Source of the DNA: Rhynchopus euleeides
Lineage: Eukaryota > Euglenozoa > Diplonemea > Diplonemida > Diplonemidae
Length of the DNA stretch: 64,000 nt
Assembly (NCBI GenBank): GCA_963210315.1
Contig: OY723302.1
Coordinates: 1,612,001-1,676,000, forward strand
Direction of reading: 5' to 3'
Shown here one piece after another: positions 10,421 to 21,166 of the stretch. The translations under genes were made by a program, and so were the position numbers. How positions within the stretch are numbered: the first letter of the stretch is position 1; the number at the start of each line of letters is the position of its first letter. The notes beneath the pieces were generated by a model. It saw only the letters and a program-made list of their open reading frames with translations, was not told the origin of the DNA and did no database searches.

Positions 10421-13400
10421 ATGGCAGCGCTCCTCCGCACTGACAACAGCTGCTTCGTCGGAAGTGTGCTGCATGTCTTCCACGCAGTACTGCGTGGAAG
10501 GACCCTGGCAGCGCCGAGCCCGTATGGCAAGGCAAGCTGCCTTTTGCTGCGCTCCATCAACATGATGGCCAGCGAAGGGTCCGTGATGCCGCATGCGGCA
10601 TTCGAGCTGGCAGCCCTGCTGGGGATGCCTGTGAGTGTGCAGCATGATGCACACGAGTTCTTCGCGCGCGTGGTGGAGGCCATTGCGCGGGAGCACAGGA
10701 TGTGTGGCTTCGCTGACACGAGCCCCATCTTGGCCCCGTTCACTGCCCTGAGGTACCAGCTGTACACATGCACTACCTGCCAAACCGCGACACGGGCTTC
10801 TCTGGAAGTCACCACCGACGTCCGAGTGGACATCAACCCGCAGCTGACGACCTCCTTTTCCGAGTATGACCTGGACACGCTGCTCACGAAGCGGTGCCAG
10901 GCTTGTGGGCTTGGTGCAGGGGACAAGGACCACACGGCGGGTCCCTACTGGGTGACGCTCCCAGAATATTTAATCGTGCATCTTCGTCGTTGGGATTTTG
11001 TTGCCAGGAGCGAAGGGGGTGGGGCCGTGTACAAAAAAAATGCACAGGCCATGCACTCGACCGCCACCCCGGTGCAGCTCTACACCTCGCCTTGGGTGCT
11101 CAACAAGCTGCGAAATCTTGACCCTGCTGACCCTGACTCCCATGACGGGCTCCTGCAGCGGGATGCTGTCGAAGTCGAGGCGGCAAGAGGTGCGTTGGAA
11201 TCCAGCGACAGGGTGATCCACAACTACGGGACTATTTGCGTCGTGATGCACCAGGGGGCAACAGAGGCGTCGGGCCACTATACAGTGGACAGGAAGCTCG
11301 GCAAGGAGTGGCGGAGCTACAACGACGGCGACATGCGTGTGCGTACCTCGCACCGCAAAGGCGGGACAGGAGTGCCGGACGCTTCTGCAAAGTCGTACCT
11401 GCTGGTCCTCAAACGAGGCAACGTCGAAAACCCAAATGGTGTCAATGTGGCCGCGCACAACTGCTGTTCCTCTGATTGCGACCACCAAGCCGTGCCAGTC
11501 CTTCCAAGCATCGTGAACGCAGCCCCCGCCCTTCCAAAGCCTCCACCTCGTCCAGCCGTAAATCTGAACGGGCCATGCCCGGCAACCATGACCACCAAGC
11601 TGTTTAACGCCATGCGTATATCCCCAACTTCCAGCACCCCAGACGGGTTCAAGAAGACGACGGGGAAGTCAGGGAATAACACGTGGACATGCTTGACCTG
11701 TGCTGCTTGGGGAGACGTGACGGAGAAGGACAAGGCCGACATCGTGAAACGCACCAAGTTGGTACTCCCGTCAGGGGCGAACGCTGACACATGGGCCACT
11801 GGGGAGGCTGTACCTTCTGAGCAGCCTCCGAGTGCACTGAAGAAGAGGTTCGCAAGTCACTGCGCGACTGCCGGGCATAAGGCTGCCAAGCTCTACGTCG
11901 AGGGAGAGCTCTCAGCCGCGCAGAACGCACCTCTCGAAGCAGAATCAACTCTCCAAGCAGAATCGGAACAGTCGATCGCAAACGTCCCACCGACAGAAGA
12001 TCCTGACTTGAAGCGGTATACTCCCGATCAGATCACTGCTGTGCGCAATCACATGGTATCCGCAGTCTCTGCAATCCTATGCGGAAGCTCTTTGCGGGCT
12101 GTAGAGAAGTTGCTTGAGGCTGAGAAACACAAGCAACCGACGCCCCTGCTGCTGCCAGGGCACAGGAGCCGCTGGACGGCTAGCTCTCTTCTCCTTGCGT
12201 TCGTCGAATCACTCAGATCAACAGTGCACGAAGAAATGGCCGCATCTGAGTTCTTTGGGTGTGCCTTCGACGGCTCGATGCACCACTCCAGAGAGCTCAC
12301 GGCCTTCTACATCAAGTACATGACGCAAGATATGCGCGTCCGCTTCAGATTCTTTAAGCTCCTTGAAACCAAACGTGGCAATGCGCAGTCAGTCTTTGAT
12401 GCTTTGATTGATGCACTGCAGGCAGCTGGACTCCACGACACCTTTCGCGATGGACTTCTCGAAGCTGCGACAGATCAAGGTAGTGCGGCGCTTTCTATGA
12501 GAACCAAGCTGAAGGAGTGGTGCAGTTACGAGGCTTTCAGCGGTGCTGATGACCCTGCACACGTGCATCAGCTGACGCAGGCTGCGGTGAAGGAGATGCC
12601 GCAGTGGAAGTCGTTTTTCCGTGCTGCGTCAGAATGGGGAAAAGCTTCGCGGGGTATAATGTACCAAGAAGCTGAGACTCTTGCAGCACCCGTCGTTCGA
12701 GGGCGCCGCCTGCTTACCTTTAAAAAGAAGCACCGCATCCGGTGGGCACGGTCCTCCTACCTGCAGACCCAGGCGTGCTACCGCAACTGGACTCCGTATG
12801 TCAGGGCCTACAGCAAGATTGCATCATCACCCGACTTCGCCAAGAAGTATCGCGACAAGGCGGACGGAGCAAGACGCCGCATTGTATCACCTCGATTTGT
12901 GCTGCGGCTTGCAGTGATCAAGGACTACACCACAGCAAATTCGCTCGCGTCCACCGCGCTCCAATCGAGCGACCTGACACACGAAGATGTCGTCACTGTC
13001 ATCACCATCCTGAAGGAGGGACTCACCACCATCCTCAACGGCGGTGGCGATGAAGAGCGCAAGGCCGTAGAGTCCCTTCGGGAAAACGGGACCTTCCAGG
13101 ACGAGCGTGTGACGGGTGATGTGGAGAGGGAGATCGCCTTTGCCCGGAGGTTTCGCCAGAAGATGGCCAGGAAGTCTTTGGACAACCTGACGGTGCGCTT
13201 CGGGAAATGGCGGGCGAGTTACTACCGCCCGTGTATTTTCCTCCTCCGGAACTGGGGTGACGGCGAAGATGTCAGCGATCTTCGTGTGCGCTTCACGTGC
13301 AGTTCGCTGGGGTTCCGAAGCCACATCTCCGACCGCGTCGTGCGTGAGTGGCGTGCCGTCAAGGAAAGCATCCTCGAGCATCTCTCTTCATCGTCTCTGA

Positions 13401-14212
13401 ATGTGCAGGAGGAAGTCATGGAGGCACTGAGAAAGCAGATTGCGAATGGGAGTGCGGACGCTCATCTTGTGCGTGTGGTACAGTCCGAAGCTCTGTCTGT
13501 GGTATCTTCTGTTCCCTGCGAGTCATGTTTCTCCGTTGCCTCGCAGGTGAAAAAAAAGGGACGGTGGCAGCTGTCAAATAGCATCCTCGACCTGGAGGTT
13601 TTCATGAGATGCAACGCACCCCAACTCGGGAGTAAAGAGATGGATACTCTCTTCGACAGGGCAGCCACCTTGTGGTTGAAGATGCGTCGCCGCCGCCTGA
13701 GCCAGAAGAAGTCGCCCAGTGTCGGTAACGTGAAGACCTCGCTGCTGGAGGCGTTTCGGCGCATCAATGAAGAGGCATCTGGGAATGAAGTCCCCGACAC
13801 CTTTGACGCGTTCGATGCAAGTGATTCAGAGTCGTCATCGGAAGCATCCTCACGGGAATCGACCCCGGAGGAGTGCTCTGAATCAGAACTGTCCGAGGAA
13901 GACATGGTCCCTGATCCAATACCATCTCCTGGGACATCCACAGACGCAGTTGCAGCAGCCGATCAGCCAGCAGCGCCACTGACAGCTACAGTTGCGCATC
14001 CAACCCCTGCACCTGCACCTGCACCATCTCCATCTCCATCAGCGACACGGGCATCCACAGATGGGGGTGCAGGAGCTGAGCCAGCAGCACCCGCACCAGC
14101 ACCATCTCCGCCACCGCCACCCACAGCGCCGGTACAGGCACCACTGACGGGAAAGAGGTCGCAGCCGGACATTCGGAGTTTCATGCAGCAAAAAAGGACA
14201 AGGCAGGGGTAA
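10421..14212 (+). CDS. USP deubiquitinase / BED finger / hAT transposase fusion
   Basis: A single uninterrupted 1263-aa ORF from ATG 10421 to TAA. Residues about 1-335 read as a USP-type cysteine protease: Cys box TDNSCFVGSVLHVF (C11), QHDAHEFF, two zinc-ribbon C-x2-C pairs (CTTC, CQAC), HLRRW, His box SGHYT (H286) and WRSYND (N301/D302). Residues 424-486 form a BED-like finger (C424, C427, H480, H486). Residues about 600-1060 resemble a hAT (DUF4371-like) transposase: FDGS (D617), TDQGSAA (D685), a shifted H-x-L box, and the C-terminal CESCFS block (E1034) within the hAT dimerisation-type region. Then come Ser/acidic and Pro/Ala-rich linkers and a basic end with QPDIRSFM, similar to a PIP box. 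USP proteins remove ubiquitin; hAT proteins cut and paste DNA. The fusion is my reading of one continuous frame. It is probably a transposon gene, though domestication is possible. Confidence 0.8.
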   Translation: MAALLRTDNSCFVGSVLHVFHAVLRGRTLAAPSPYGKASCLLLRSINMMASEGSVMPHAAFELAALLGMPVSVQHDAHEFFARVVEAIAREHRMCGFADTSPILAPFTALRYQLYTCTTCQTATRASLEVTTDVRVDINPQLTTSFSEYDLDTLLTKRCQACGLGAGDKDHTAGPYWVTLPEYLIVHLRRWDFVARSEGGGAVYKKNAQAMHSTATPVQLYTSPWVLNKLRNLDPADPDSHDGLLQRDAVEVEAARGALESSDRVIHNYGTICVVMHQGATEASGHYTVDRKLGKEWRSYNDGDMRVRTSHRKGGTGVPDASAKSYLLVLKRGNVENPNGVNVAAHNCCSSDCDHQAVPVLPSIVNAAPALPKPPPRPAVNLNGPCPATMTTKLFNAMRISPTSSTPDGFKKTTGKSGNNTWTCLTCAAWGDVTEKDKADIVKRTKLVLPSGANADTWATGEAVPSEQPPSALKKRFASHCATAGHKAAKLYVEGELSAAQNAPLEAESTLQAESEQSIANVPPTEDPDLKRYTPDQITAVRNHMVSAVSAILCGSSLRAVEKLLEAEKHKQPTPLLLPGHRSRWTASSLLLAFVESLRSTVHEEMAASEFFGCAFDGSMHHSRELTAFYIKYMTQDMRVRFRFFKLLETKRGNAQSVFDALIDALQAAGLHDTFRDGLLEAATDQGSAALSMRTKLKEWCSYEAFSGADDPAHVHQLTQAAVKEMPQWKSFFRAASEWGKASRGIMYQEAETLAAPVVRGRRLLTFKKKHRIRWARSSYLQTQACYRNWTPYVRAYSKIASSPDFAKKYRDKADGARRRIVSPRFVLRLAVIKDYTTANSLASTALQSSDLTHEDVVTVITILKEGLTTILNGGGDEERKAVESLRENGTFQDERVTGDVEREIAFARRFRQKMARKSLDNLTVRFGKWRASYYRPCIFLLRNWGDGEDVSDLRVRFTCSSLGFRSHISDRVVREWRAVKESILEHLSSSSLNVQEEVMEALRKQIANGSADAHLVRVVQSEALSVVSSVPCESCFSVASQVKKKGRWQLSNSILDLEVFMRCNAPQLGSKEMDTLFDRAATLWLKMRRRRLSQKKSPSVGNVKTSLLEAFRRINEEASGNEVPDTFDAFDASDSESSSEASSRESTPEECSESELSEEDMVPDPIPSPGTSTDAVAAADQPAAPLTATVAHPTPAPAPAPSPSPSATRASTDGGAGAEPAAPAPAPSPPPPPTAPVQAPLTGKRSQPDIRSFMQQKRTRQG

Positions 14213-14772
14213 CCCGCACTGTACGATACGTGTGCCCTTCCCCCGGTGATGTGTGGACTACACCACGCATGGCTGGGCGGATTCGGGAAGAGCCTGTAGA
14301 TTATCATAAAAAAATACCCCCGCACTCCCCTCTCCCTTCCATCCCTTGTTGAGTGCCAGCTCAATGCACGTATCGTGTGAAGTGCATCCGCCGCCGGCTT
14401 GCCCAACCTGGGCATGTGTTTTACTCCCCGACCTCAGGGCCCTGCGAATGCTAGATCTTCCCGCTCTGGCCCTCCTTTGTGCGCCAGCACTGAGCCTTCC
14501 GCATTTCGACCCCGGCCAGTGCGCGGTTTGTTTGTGACGTCGTTGAAGAGGGTGGTTTTGAGGCCCCCGTCCCAAGGTTCCCTGCCCACCTGGACTCCAG
14601 CGTGTCACACCGGGTCCTCGTGGTGGTCCACCGACGGGAAAGGTAGCGGCACGAGCGCGCGCGAAGCGCGCGCGAGAAAAATTGACCCCCTAGTATTTTT
14701 GCCCCTGATCCCCCCCCCAAACAGGAGCGTCAACCCACCAAATCCCCAATTTCGAAAAGTTAGCGACAGGCC
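14213..14772. other. Spacer after USP-hAT gene with hairpin and LIR-like end
   Basis: No gene seen. Contains the CG hairpin at 14654-14684, then TTGACCCCCTA (14682-14692), which resembles the terminus of LIR1, and AGCGTCAACCCA at 14724-14735, which matches the satellite S1 core. These may mark the right end of the transposon that carries the USP-hAT gene, but no clean inverted terminus was found. Confidence 0.4.
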
Positions 14773-16508
14773 TGTACACGGTGGACTCCCACAGGCCAAA
14801 GTGGGTGTCTGAAAGAGGGTGAATAGTTTGGCGGAATTAGTGGGTGTCTGGCACCCTCTGGGCGGGTGTCTGGCACCCACTAGTGGGTGTCTAGCACCCT
14901 CTTTTTACCACCAAAGCGGGTGTCTGGCACCCTCTTTTCACCACCAAATTACTGGGGATTCCCTGTAATTCTGGGTGGAAATCATGTCAGGTCAACCTGG
15001 GACCTGCTGATTTCGACTGGAGTCATCTCAGACCTGTGGGGTTCAGTCAATTTCAGATTCAGACCTGCTGATCCAGAACTGCACCCTCTCCTTCCACACC
15101 AATTGTATCCACTGCTCATGGGTCCGAGTGACGACGATAGCAATGACGATGGCTCCATAGCAAAGATGGCTACCACTGCCAAAGCTCATCTGAAACAGAA
15201 ACTGTCCCAGATGGAAGTCTCCTGTATAAATACAGGGTTCGGGGTTACCACGAGTGTAACGCAGATACGTGCAGGTGTGTCAAGAGAGTGTGCAGCTCAC
15301 AGCAGTTCCGCATCCTTGATTGCTGAACTCCACAGTCCTAGGACGACGAAGAGGACGACGAAGGGGACGACGAGGGTCGACGTAGGCTTATCTTACGCTA
15401 CGGCAGGGGTGGACTCAGCCACCCCGGGGGCAGGTTGAACAGGTTGTGTGGTTCCACTGATCAACATATAGGTCGGCCTGTCTGATAAGACTCAGCCACC
15501 CTGCGGGTCAATTGTTTCCAAAAGGGTGCCTATTTGACCAAAAGGCAAAATTTACTCCCGCCATGCTCCCGTACCACAGAGGCTGTTGTGTTTGCCTCTG
15601 TGTATGCGTACGTTTTGCGATGACGGGGTGTGGAACCTGGCGTAGACCGAGCTACAACCAGGAACCAACGGCCCAACTCGGCGCCGTGGGTCAATTTTTG
15701 TGAAAAGGCCTTGACCAGAGGCATCCCCCTAACACTAAATTTGCTCTGTTTCATCCTGAACCGACCAACCAGGCACCGTGAGGAGGCATCAGAGCCCCTC
15801 GTGGACAGCCGCAGCACCCTTCCTTTACTAACGTCAGGTTCACCACTAGCACGAAGCATCACTGTTTTACGTCAGGTATGGCAAATGCCCACCCAAGGAA
15901 GTCGAGGAGTTTGAGCCGTTGGAAGTTACCAGAGGGACAAGCAAGAGGGATCTGCAAAGCAGTGATGTCTGTTGTACCCTTGGACCACATTAAACTCAAA
16001 CTGAACCCTCAGTCGTCCTTGATCGCCCGACAAGGTTCCTTTCAGCTTTCTAACAGATGGGTACCGCAACTGTCCAACTATCTACAGACTCACATCCCAG
16101 AAGGTGCAGTCCAGGTTCCACAGAGCAAATTAAATGTTAGCATTTCTGCACAACTACCGGTACGCAAATCGCAGCGGCGGTGGAAGTGACTGACTCGAAA
16201 ACGGCGAGGTATCAGTCTTGACGCTGGAAAATTCCGGGATATGCCCCTGGGATACCCCGGGATATGCCCCTGATCCAGCCAGATTTTCACCTCGAGAATA
16301 TAGTATAGTAGCGTAGCGGGTGTCTGACACCCACTAGCGGGTGCCAGACACCCACTAGCGGGTGTCTGGCACCCACTAGTGGGTGTCTGACACCCGCTTA
16401 GACACCCACTAGTGGGTGCCGAGACACCCACTAGCGGGTGCCAGGACACCCGCTAATTTTCCAAACTGCAAAGTGGGTGTCTGACCGGGCGGGAGTCCAC
16501 CGTGTACA
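14773..16508. mobile_element. TIR element J with GGGTGTCTGGCACCC repeats
   Basis: An 18-bp perfect terminal inverted repeat, TGTACACGGTGGACTCCC, lies at 14773-14790 and 16491-16508. Inside both ends are arrays of GTGGGTGTCTGGCACCC and its complement, often meeting at ACTAGT (14805-14940, 16316-16470). The interior shows no intact gene. Parts of it (15020-15130, 15400-15560, 16130-16215) are diverged relatives of segments in the giant inverted repeat at 41.6-42.6 kb. Confidence 0.75.
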
Positions 16509-17614
16509 TTCTACTCTTTACCACGCAGGTCACTGAAGGCACCTCCCACACGGCCTAGCAGCACCCTTTCAGGGGTGATGACAGGCACCACATATCGGCA
16601 TCCTGCGATCCGTGACCCACAAGTCCGGTTCGTGAGGGGCTGGCATATGAAGAGGGCCTTCGCTCAGAAGTGCACAAAAGTGAGAACAAGCGAGCTGCCT
16701 CACAACACTGCCTGCAAAGGGACACAGTTGGCACAGTGGCACAGAGCGACGGCCCCCGAAAACTGTGAAAAGTGCCTGAATTTTGTTTTTACTAGTTACG
16801 AGCGACGAAGCGTAGCGAAGTCGCGAAGTAACGAAGGAAATCGTACGACTGAAGCTTTATAAGGATCACCTTCATGCCACTTCACAGGGGCTTACACAGC
16901 CTTTGACACAGGAGTGTGCGCTCAACAAAAAGTAGCCCGGATCTGCCTTTTTGCAGTTGCTGGGCAGGGTGTTTCTCTTATTATAGCGAAAGGAGTACGA
17001 TTTGTTGATGCTTCTACACAAAACCCTGAAGTGAGAAGCACACCCTGAGCCTGATGAAGGGTGGGGTTAGTGGAGAGAGCACGTTTGGATGCTTGCTGTG
17101 GTGGGCGACTTTCTGCTCACACGAGTGTGCGGAAAAAGGCATGTTTGCGAGCATGACACGGCGGCAAGTGTTCGGGCATCTGCTATCCCTTAGCTGCATT
17201 CTCAAATGATTCTTCTTCCCATTCTCTTCAGTCCGACCTCGAGCCAGCCCCTCACTTGCGTCTGTTTGTTCGGAAGGACACCGAGTGCCTGGGAGAAAAG
17301 TGCCTTTGCCAGGCGTCCCACCCGCCCACCTTCGGAAAATCCCAACCCAAGCATGCAGCGACCGTAATGCACCAGACGCACCAACACACACACACAGGTG
17401 GGCCATGCTGGGACATCAGTCCTTCCGCAGTCTTGTGAGTGGGCCCCGTCTGCAAGATGATGTCTCGATCATGGAGCCCACCACGCGACAACCGAGGGCC
17501 AAGTTGCGGATGCAGCCGTACGGATCTATGTATTCCATGCGGTCGCACTAGAGCCACTTGAGCAGAAACAGCCACTGCCCGTCTATTGCAAACCAGCGCC
17601 GCCTGTCCGACCAG
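16509..17614. other. Upstream region of channel gene, with mini-element P
   Basis: No gene seen with confidence. At 16652-16758 a roughly 105-bp mini-element has ends GAGGGCCTTCGCTC and GAGCGACGGCCCCC, related to element O at 56.9 kb. A GAGCGACGAAG-rich stretch at 16795-16840 recurs near 52855. Bases 17445-17614 are probably the 5' leader or an upstream intron of the channel gene; an in-frame TAG lies at 17549-17551. Confidence 0.45.
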
Positions 17615-20104
17615 ATGTCGGTGTTCTCCACCGCCACAGGCATGTGCCGGCCTGTGATGAATCGGAGACGTATTGGGCTGTGTCCTGTGGCACCTCCTTC
17701 CGCCGACGCGTGCTCGCTGCAAAAGCTGTGGGCGGTGCTGTGCACCAACGCCGCAGGGACCATGGATATGAACGAGGTGGCGAACCTGCTGCGCATCATG
17801 TCTGTCGAGATGGACCACTGCACGGAGATCGAGTTCTACCACACGGCTGATCCGGCGCACTGCGGGCAAATTGCATACGATTTGTTCACCACTACGTTTG
17901 ACTCCTTCAAGCGAACCCGGAAGTTCAAGGGGTGGGCGCCAGCAGTGCAGGTGTCGTGTGCGGTGGCGGTGCACAACGGCCTGGTGTTGGACAATGTGGT
18001 GACTGCGTGGCGCCGCATCGACCTGCTGGGTGAGGAGGCGTTGGGGATGCAGGGCCTGTCGCGGGTGCTGATGGAGATCGGCGTGGGGCACACGGAGGAG
18101 GATGTGATGGAGGTGATGACGATGCGTGGGGATGACGGGAAGGTGGAATTCCATGCGTTCTTGGAGATGTTTGCGGAGAGCATGAAGGATGATGACACGT
18201 TGAAGTTTGAACAATGGATGAGTGAGCTTCACAGCGTGGTGGCCGCGAGGGCGCGCATGGCGGAGGTAACTCCTGAGGGAACCCAGCACAAGAGTCAGAA
18301 GGAGTTAGAAGAGCTGAAGAGGTGGTACGAACGGGTCTTCCTGTGGATACTGTTCATCTACGCACAGGCCAATGTGGCGCTTCCCATCTTCGACCTGTGC
18401 TTCCACGACCCCTTTCTGAACTTCGAGGGGACGACAACGTGGCTTGCGTTGCTGCTGCTGGTCAGCGACGTGGTGATCTGGGCACAACTTCTGCTTGGGT
18501 TCCGCCTCCCAAAAGACATCAACGGGGCACCTGTCTACAAGCCCCAACTCATCCGGTCCCTGCACTTGCGCTCACCGCAGCTGTACCGGGACCTGTTCAT
18601 CGCGCTGCCGCTCGAGCTGCTTGTGGGGATAGGGTACCCCACGGCCGTGCTGCACCCGCTGTTCCGCCTCAACAAGCTGCTGCTGCTGTACTACATCCAC
18701 GCCACCTTCCGCTCGCTGTTTGCCGACCTGTTTGGGCCGCGGTGGTGGCGCATCGTGAACGCGCTGTACTGGTGGGCCGTGTTGGGGCATCTTGTTGCGT
18801 GTGTGTTCAACGCGATCACGCTGGCCGCTGGAGACGAAGATACGCAGGTGGTGCTGACTGTTGCGGACTACAGTCAGCTCAGCACGTTGCACAAATACCT
18901 GCAGAGCCTGAGTTATGCTGTCAACACGATGGCAGGGCTGAGCCGCGGGGTGTTTCCCCGCGACGACACACTGGCGCTGTTCGCGCTGTTCGTGGTGATC
19001 CTTGGCGTGTTTGTGTACGCCCTCCTCCTGGCCGTGGTGGCGCTGGCCCTGCAGATGCGCGACTACGAGGGACGCTTCAACAGCTACATCGAGGAGGTGC
19101 GGAACGTCTTCTTCGACGACGTGCGTGCCGGGAGGCTGCCTGCGTCTTTCCTGCAGGACACGATCCGCTACCACCGGCACGTGTTCCGCAGCACAGGGCA
19201 GTTCCACATCGAGGAGGACGTGCTGCTGGACCTGCCGAAGCCGCTGCGTGTGAGTGTGGACCTTGTGACAGGGCGGGACACTGTCGGGAAGGTGGACATC
19301 CTTGCAGACGCAGCAGGGGATGACGAGTTTGTGTACGCGCTGCAGCAGTGCCTGCACCTGGCGGTCTTCCCACCCGACGCAGACATCGTGGAGGCAGGGA
19401 CCGAGGGCCACGAGATGTACTTCATCAGGTGCGGCACATGCGATGTCATCTCCAAGGGCAATGTCGTCGGACAGCTGGGCGCAGGCCACATGTTCGGTGA
19501 AGTTGCGCTTGTCACCGATGTGGCACGAACAGCAACCGTCCGAACAACATCCTTCTGCAACCTGCTGGTCCTGACTGTAGAAGACTTCCGCCTGGTGGCA
19601 TCATCATTCCCCCACCTCGTCAAGGGGATCGAAGAACATGCGCGAGAGCGACTCATGCAGATGACAAGCAAACGCTCTGTCCAGGACTACGATACGCTGG
19701 CTTCCTCTGGAACCTCCGTTTTTTCTGGATACATGTCGCAGACATCCGCGCCTCTTCCCTTCCCGCTTCCCCAACTCTCGCCTTGCCGCAGCCGTGCATC
19801 CTACACTGACAAGGCAAGTGCTTTTATCTCTTGCCAGCCACCGGGGAGCCCCACTGAGGCGCAGTTCTCGACTTCCCTCAGTACCAGCTCCTCGCCTCGA
19901 GGGCATTCCTCGATAGTGCTTCCCAGCCGAGAGTGCTCTCGCGCCTCCTTGTCGAACGTCATCGATTCTCCCCTAATCTTCTCGGCTGACCACCTGCCCC
20001 ACCCTCGATGGGGTGCAGGAAGCCCAAGGACCAGCCTCAAAGGCGTGAGCACGTCGTCGTGTTCCAAACAGGTGACCATTACTCAACCCTGCCTGTATTC
20101 ATGA
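17615..20104 (+). CDS. Cyclic-nucleotide-gated-like ion channel
   Basis: Start chosen at ATG 17615, the first ATG after the in-frame stop at 17549; an upstream exon is possible. The protein would be 829 aa. Residues 40-200 contain degenerate EF-hand-like loops (for example RGDDGKVEFHAFLEMF, lacking canonical Ca ligands). Hydrophobic helices follow at about 243-260, 274-295, 322-340, 349-365, 380-405 and 452-479, fitting S1-S6. The putative S4 (LFRLNKLLLLYY) has few positive charges. The pore reads NTMAGLSRGVFP instead of GYG or the CNG-type GET. A CNG/HCN-type C-linker and a cyclic-nucleotide-binding domain follow (about 573-676), with the phosphate-binding cassette FGEVALVTDVARTATVRT. A Ser/Pro-rich tail ends at TGA. 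Likely a plasma- or flagellar-membrane channel gated by cAMP or cGMP; ion selectivity cannot be predicted. Confidence 0.85.
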   Translation: MSVFSTATGMCRPVMNRRRIGLCPVAPPSADACSLQKLWAVLCTNAAGTMDMNEVANLLRIMSVEMDHCTEIEFYHTADPAHCGQIAYDLFTTTFDSFKRTRKFKGWAPAVQVSCAVAVHNGLVLDNVVTAWRRIDLLGEEALGMQGLSRVLMEIGVGHTEEDVMEVMTMRGDDGKVEFHAFLEMFAESMKDDDTLKFEQWMSELHSVVAARARMAEVTPEGTQHKSQKELEELKRWYERVFLWILFIYAQANVALPIFDLCFHDPFLNFEGTTTWLALLLLVSDVVIWAQLLLGFRLPKDINGAPVYKPQLIRSLHLRSPQLYRDLFIALPLELLVGIGYPTAVLHPLFRLNKLLLLYYIHATFRSLFADLFGPRWWRIVNALYWWAVLGHLVACVFNAITLAAGDEDTQVVLTVADYSQLSTLHKYLQSLSYAVNTMAGLSRGVFPRDDTLALFALFVVILGVFVYALLLAVVALALQMRDYEGRFNSYIEEVRNVFFDDVRAGRLPASFLQDTIRYHRHVFRSTGQFHIEEDVLLDLPKPLRVSVDLVTGRDTVGKVDILADAAGDDEFVYALQQCLHLAVFPPDADIVEAGTEGHEMYFIRCGTCDVISKGNVVGQLGAGHMFGEVALVTDVARTATVRTTSFCNLLVLTVEDFRLVASSFPHLVKGIEEHARERLMQMTSKRSVQDYDTLASSGTSVFSGYMSQTSAPLPFPLPQLSPCRSRASYTDKASAFISCQPPGSPTEAQFSTSLSTSSSPRGHSSIVLPSRECSRASLSNVIDSPLIFSADHLPHPRWGAGSPRTSLKGVSTSSCSKQVTITQPCLYS

Positions 20105-21166
20105 TGCTCTCTTTCAATTCCGGAAGGGGTCCGGAGCCTTGTTTCCACACGGATCCGTACACCCCGACTATCGTGTTGGGCGCACACCTGTATTTCGAAA
20201 ACATTTCAAACTGTACAGTGCAGCCATCCCATGTGTCACTACTCTCTCCTTTCTTGAGAGTTCTGCGGTGCTCAGAGCACGTGAACGTGCGCGAGCATGA
20301 GGCTGGCGGTGGAGGGGGGGGGGTGGAGAAGTTTCGCTTGTCAGAACTCCCCTGTGCTCCGCACTCCCCCCCTTCCCCCCCCCCCTCACCTTCACAGGCT
20401 CGGGGGGGGGGGGGATCGGCGTGTGTGGAAAGCGTCAACGCATAAACAATAAGCCCAGGTGCGAGGGCGTTGTACAGCGAAACTTTCAACACCCGCTTTC
20501 AGAAGTATGACTTCCGTGGAGAACTGTCGAACGCCAGGGACAGAACTAGCACGCATTCGGAGTGGTGATCGCCTTCCCAGAAGGATGCGATCAACTACTC
20601 GTTTGAGGCCGTCGGTCATTCCCAGCGCCTTCACTGTTCCTGATCTCCCAACATAGGGCACTGCAATCCTTTCTCAACCCCCTCCCTTTTTTGCCCAAAC
20701 AAGCTTGCTTGTCACAGCGAAAGAGTCAGTGGGAGCGTACCCGCGCGCAGTGTGTTTTGAGTGAGCAACACAGAACCACTTTTATCACAGCAACGCCCTT
20801 CACAGGGGCCACAACACACTGCCGCTCGTGCGCACAAACAAAACCAACACAATCCCTCTTCCTACCGTTCCCTGAGACCGTTGCCATACGATCAACGCGC
20901 TTCTCTCTCCCCCTTCCTGTGTTCCGCCACTTTTCTGGACTTCAGACAGGTAGGCACGTCCGAAGGACTCACACACAACTTTGGGCTGTCACAGATTTCT
21001 TTAAAAAAGTGGAAGCGGTCAACAAAACAACAAGGTTCTTCTCCCTTCATGTTTCCCTGTAGCGAGTGAGTGAAGTTTCCAAAACCGAAAAGTTAGCGAC
21101 ACACCTGGGCGCCTCGGCTGATCTGGAAGTAGAGAAGAAGGATTGCCGGGTTTCTGTTGGTTTTGT
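20105..21166. other. Intergenic, homopolymer-rich
   Basis: No gene seen. Contains G runs at 20308-20330 and 20402-20413, a C-rich tract at 20368-20390, and a dispersed-repeat core AAGCGTCAACGCAT at about 20428. The rest is unassigned. Confidence 0.45.

Noticed and set aside
17445..17660. Coding-looking minus-strand peptide (SDRRRWFAIDGQWLFLLKWL) upstream of the channel
   Set aside because: It contains a stop, has no family match I can name, and overlaps the better supported channel N-terminus. It may be a relic exon, but the evidence is too thin to call.
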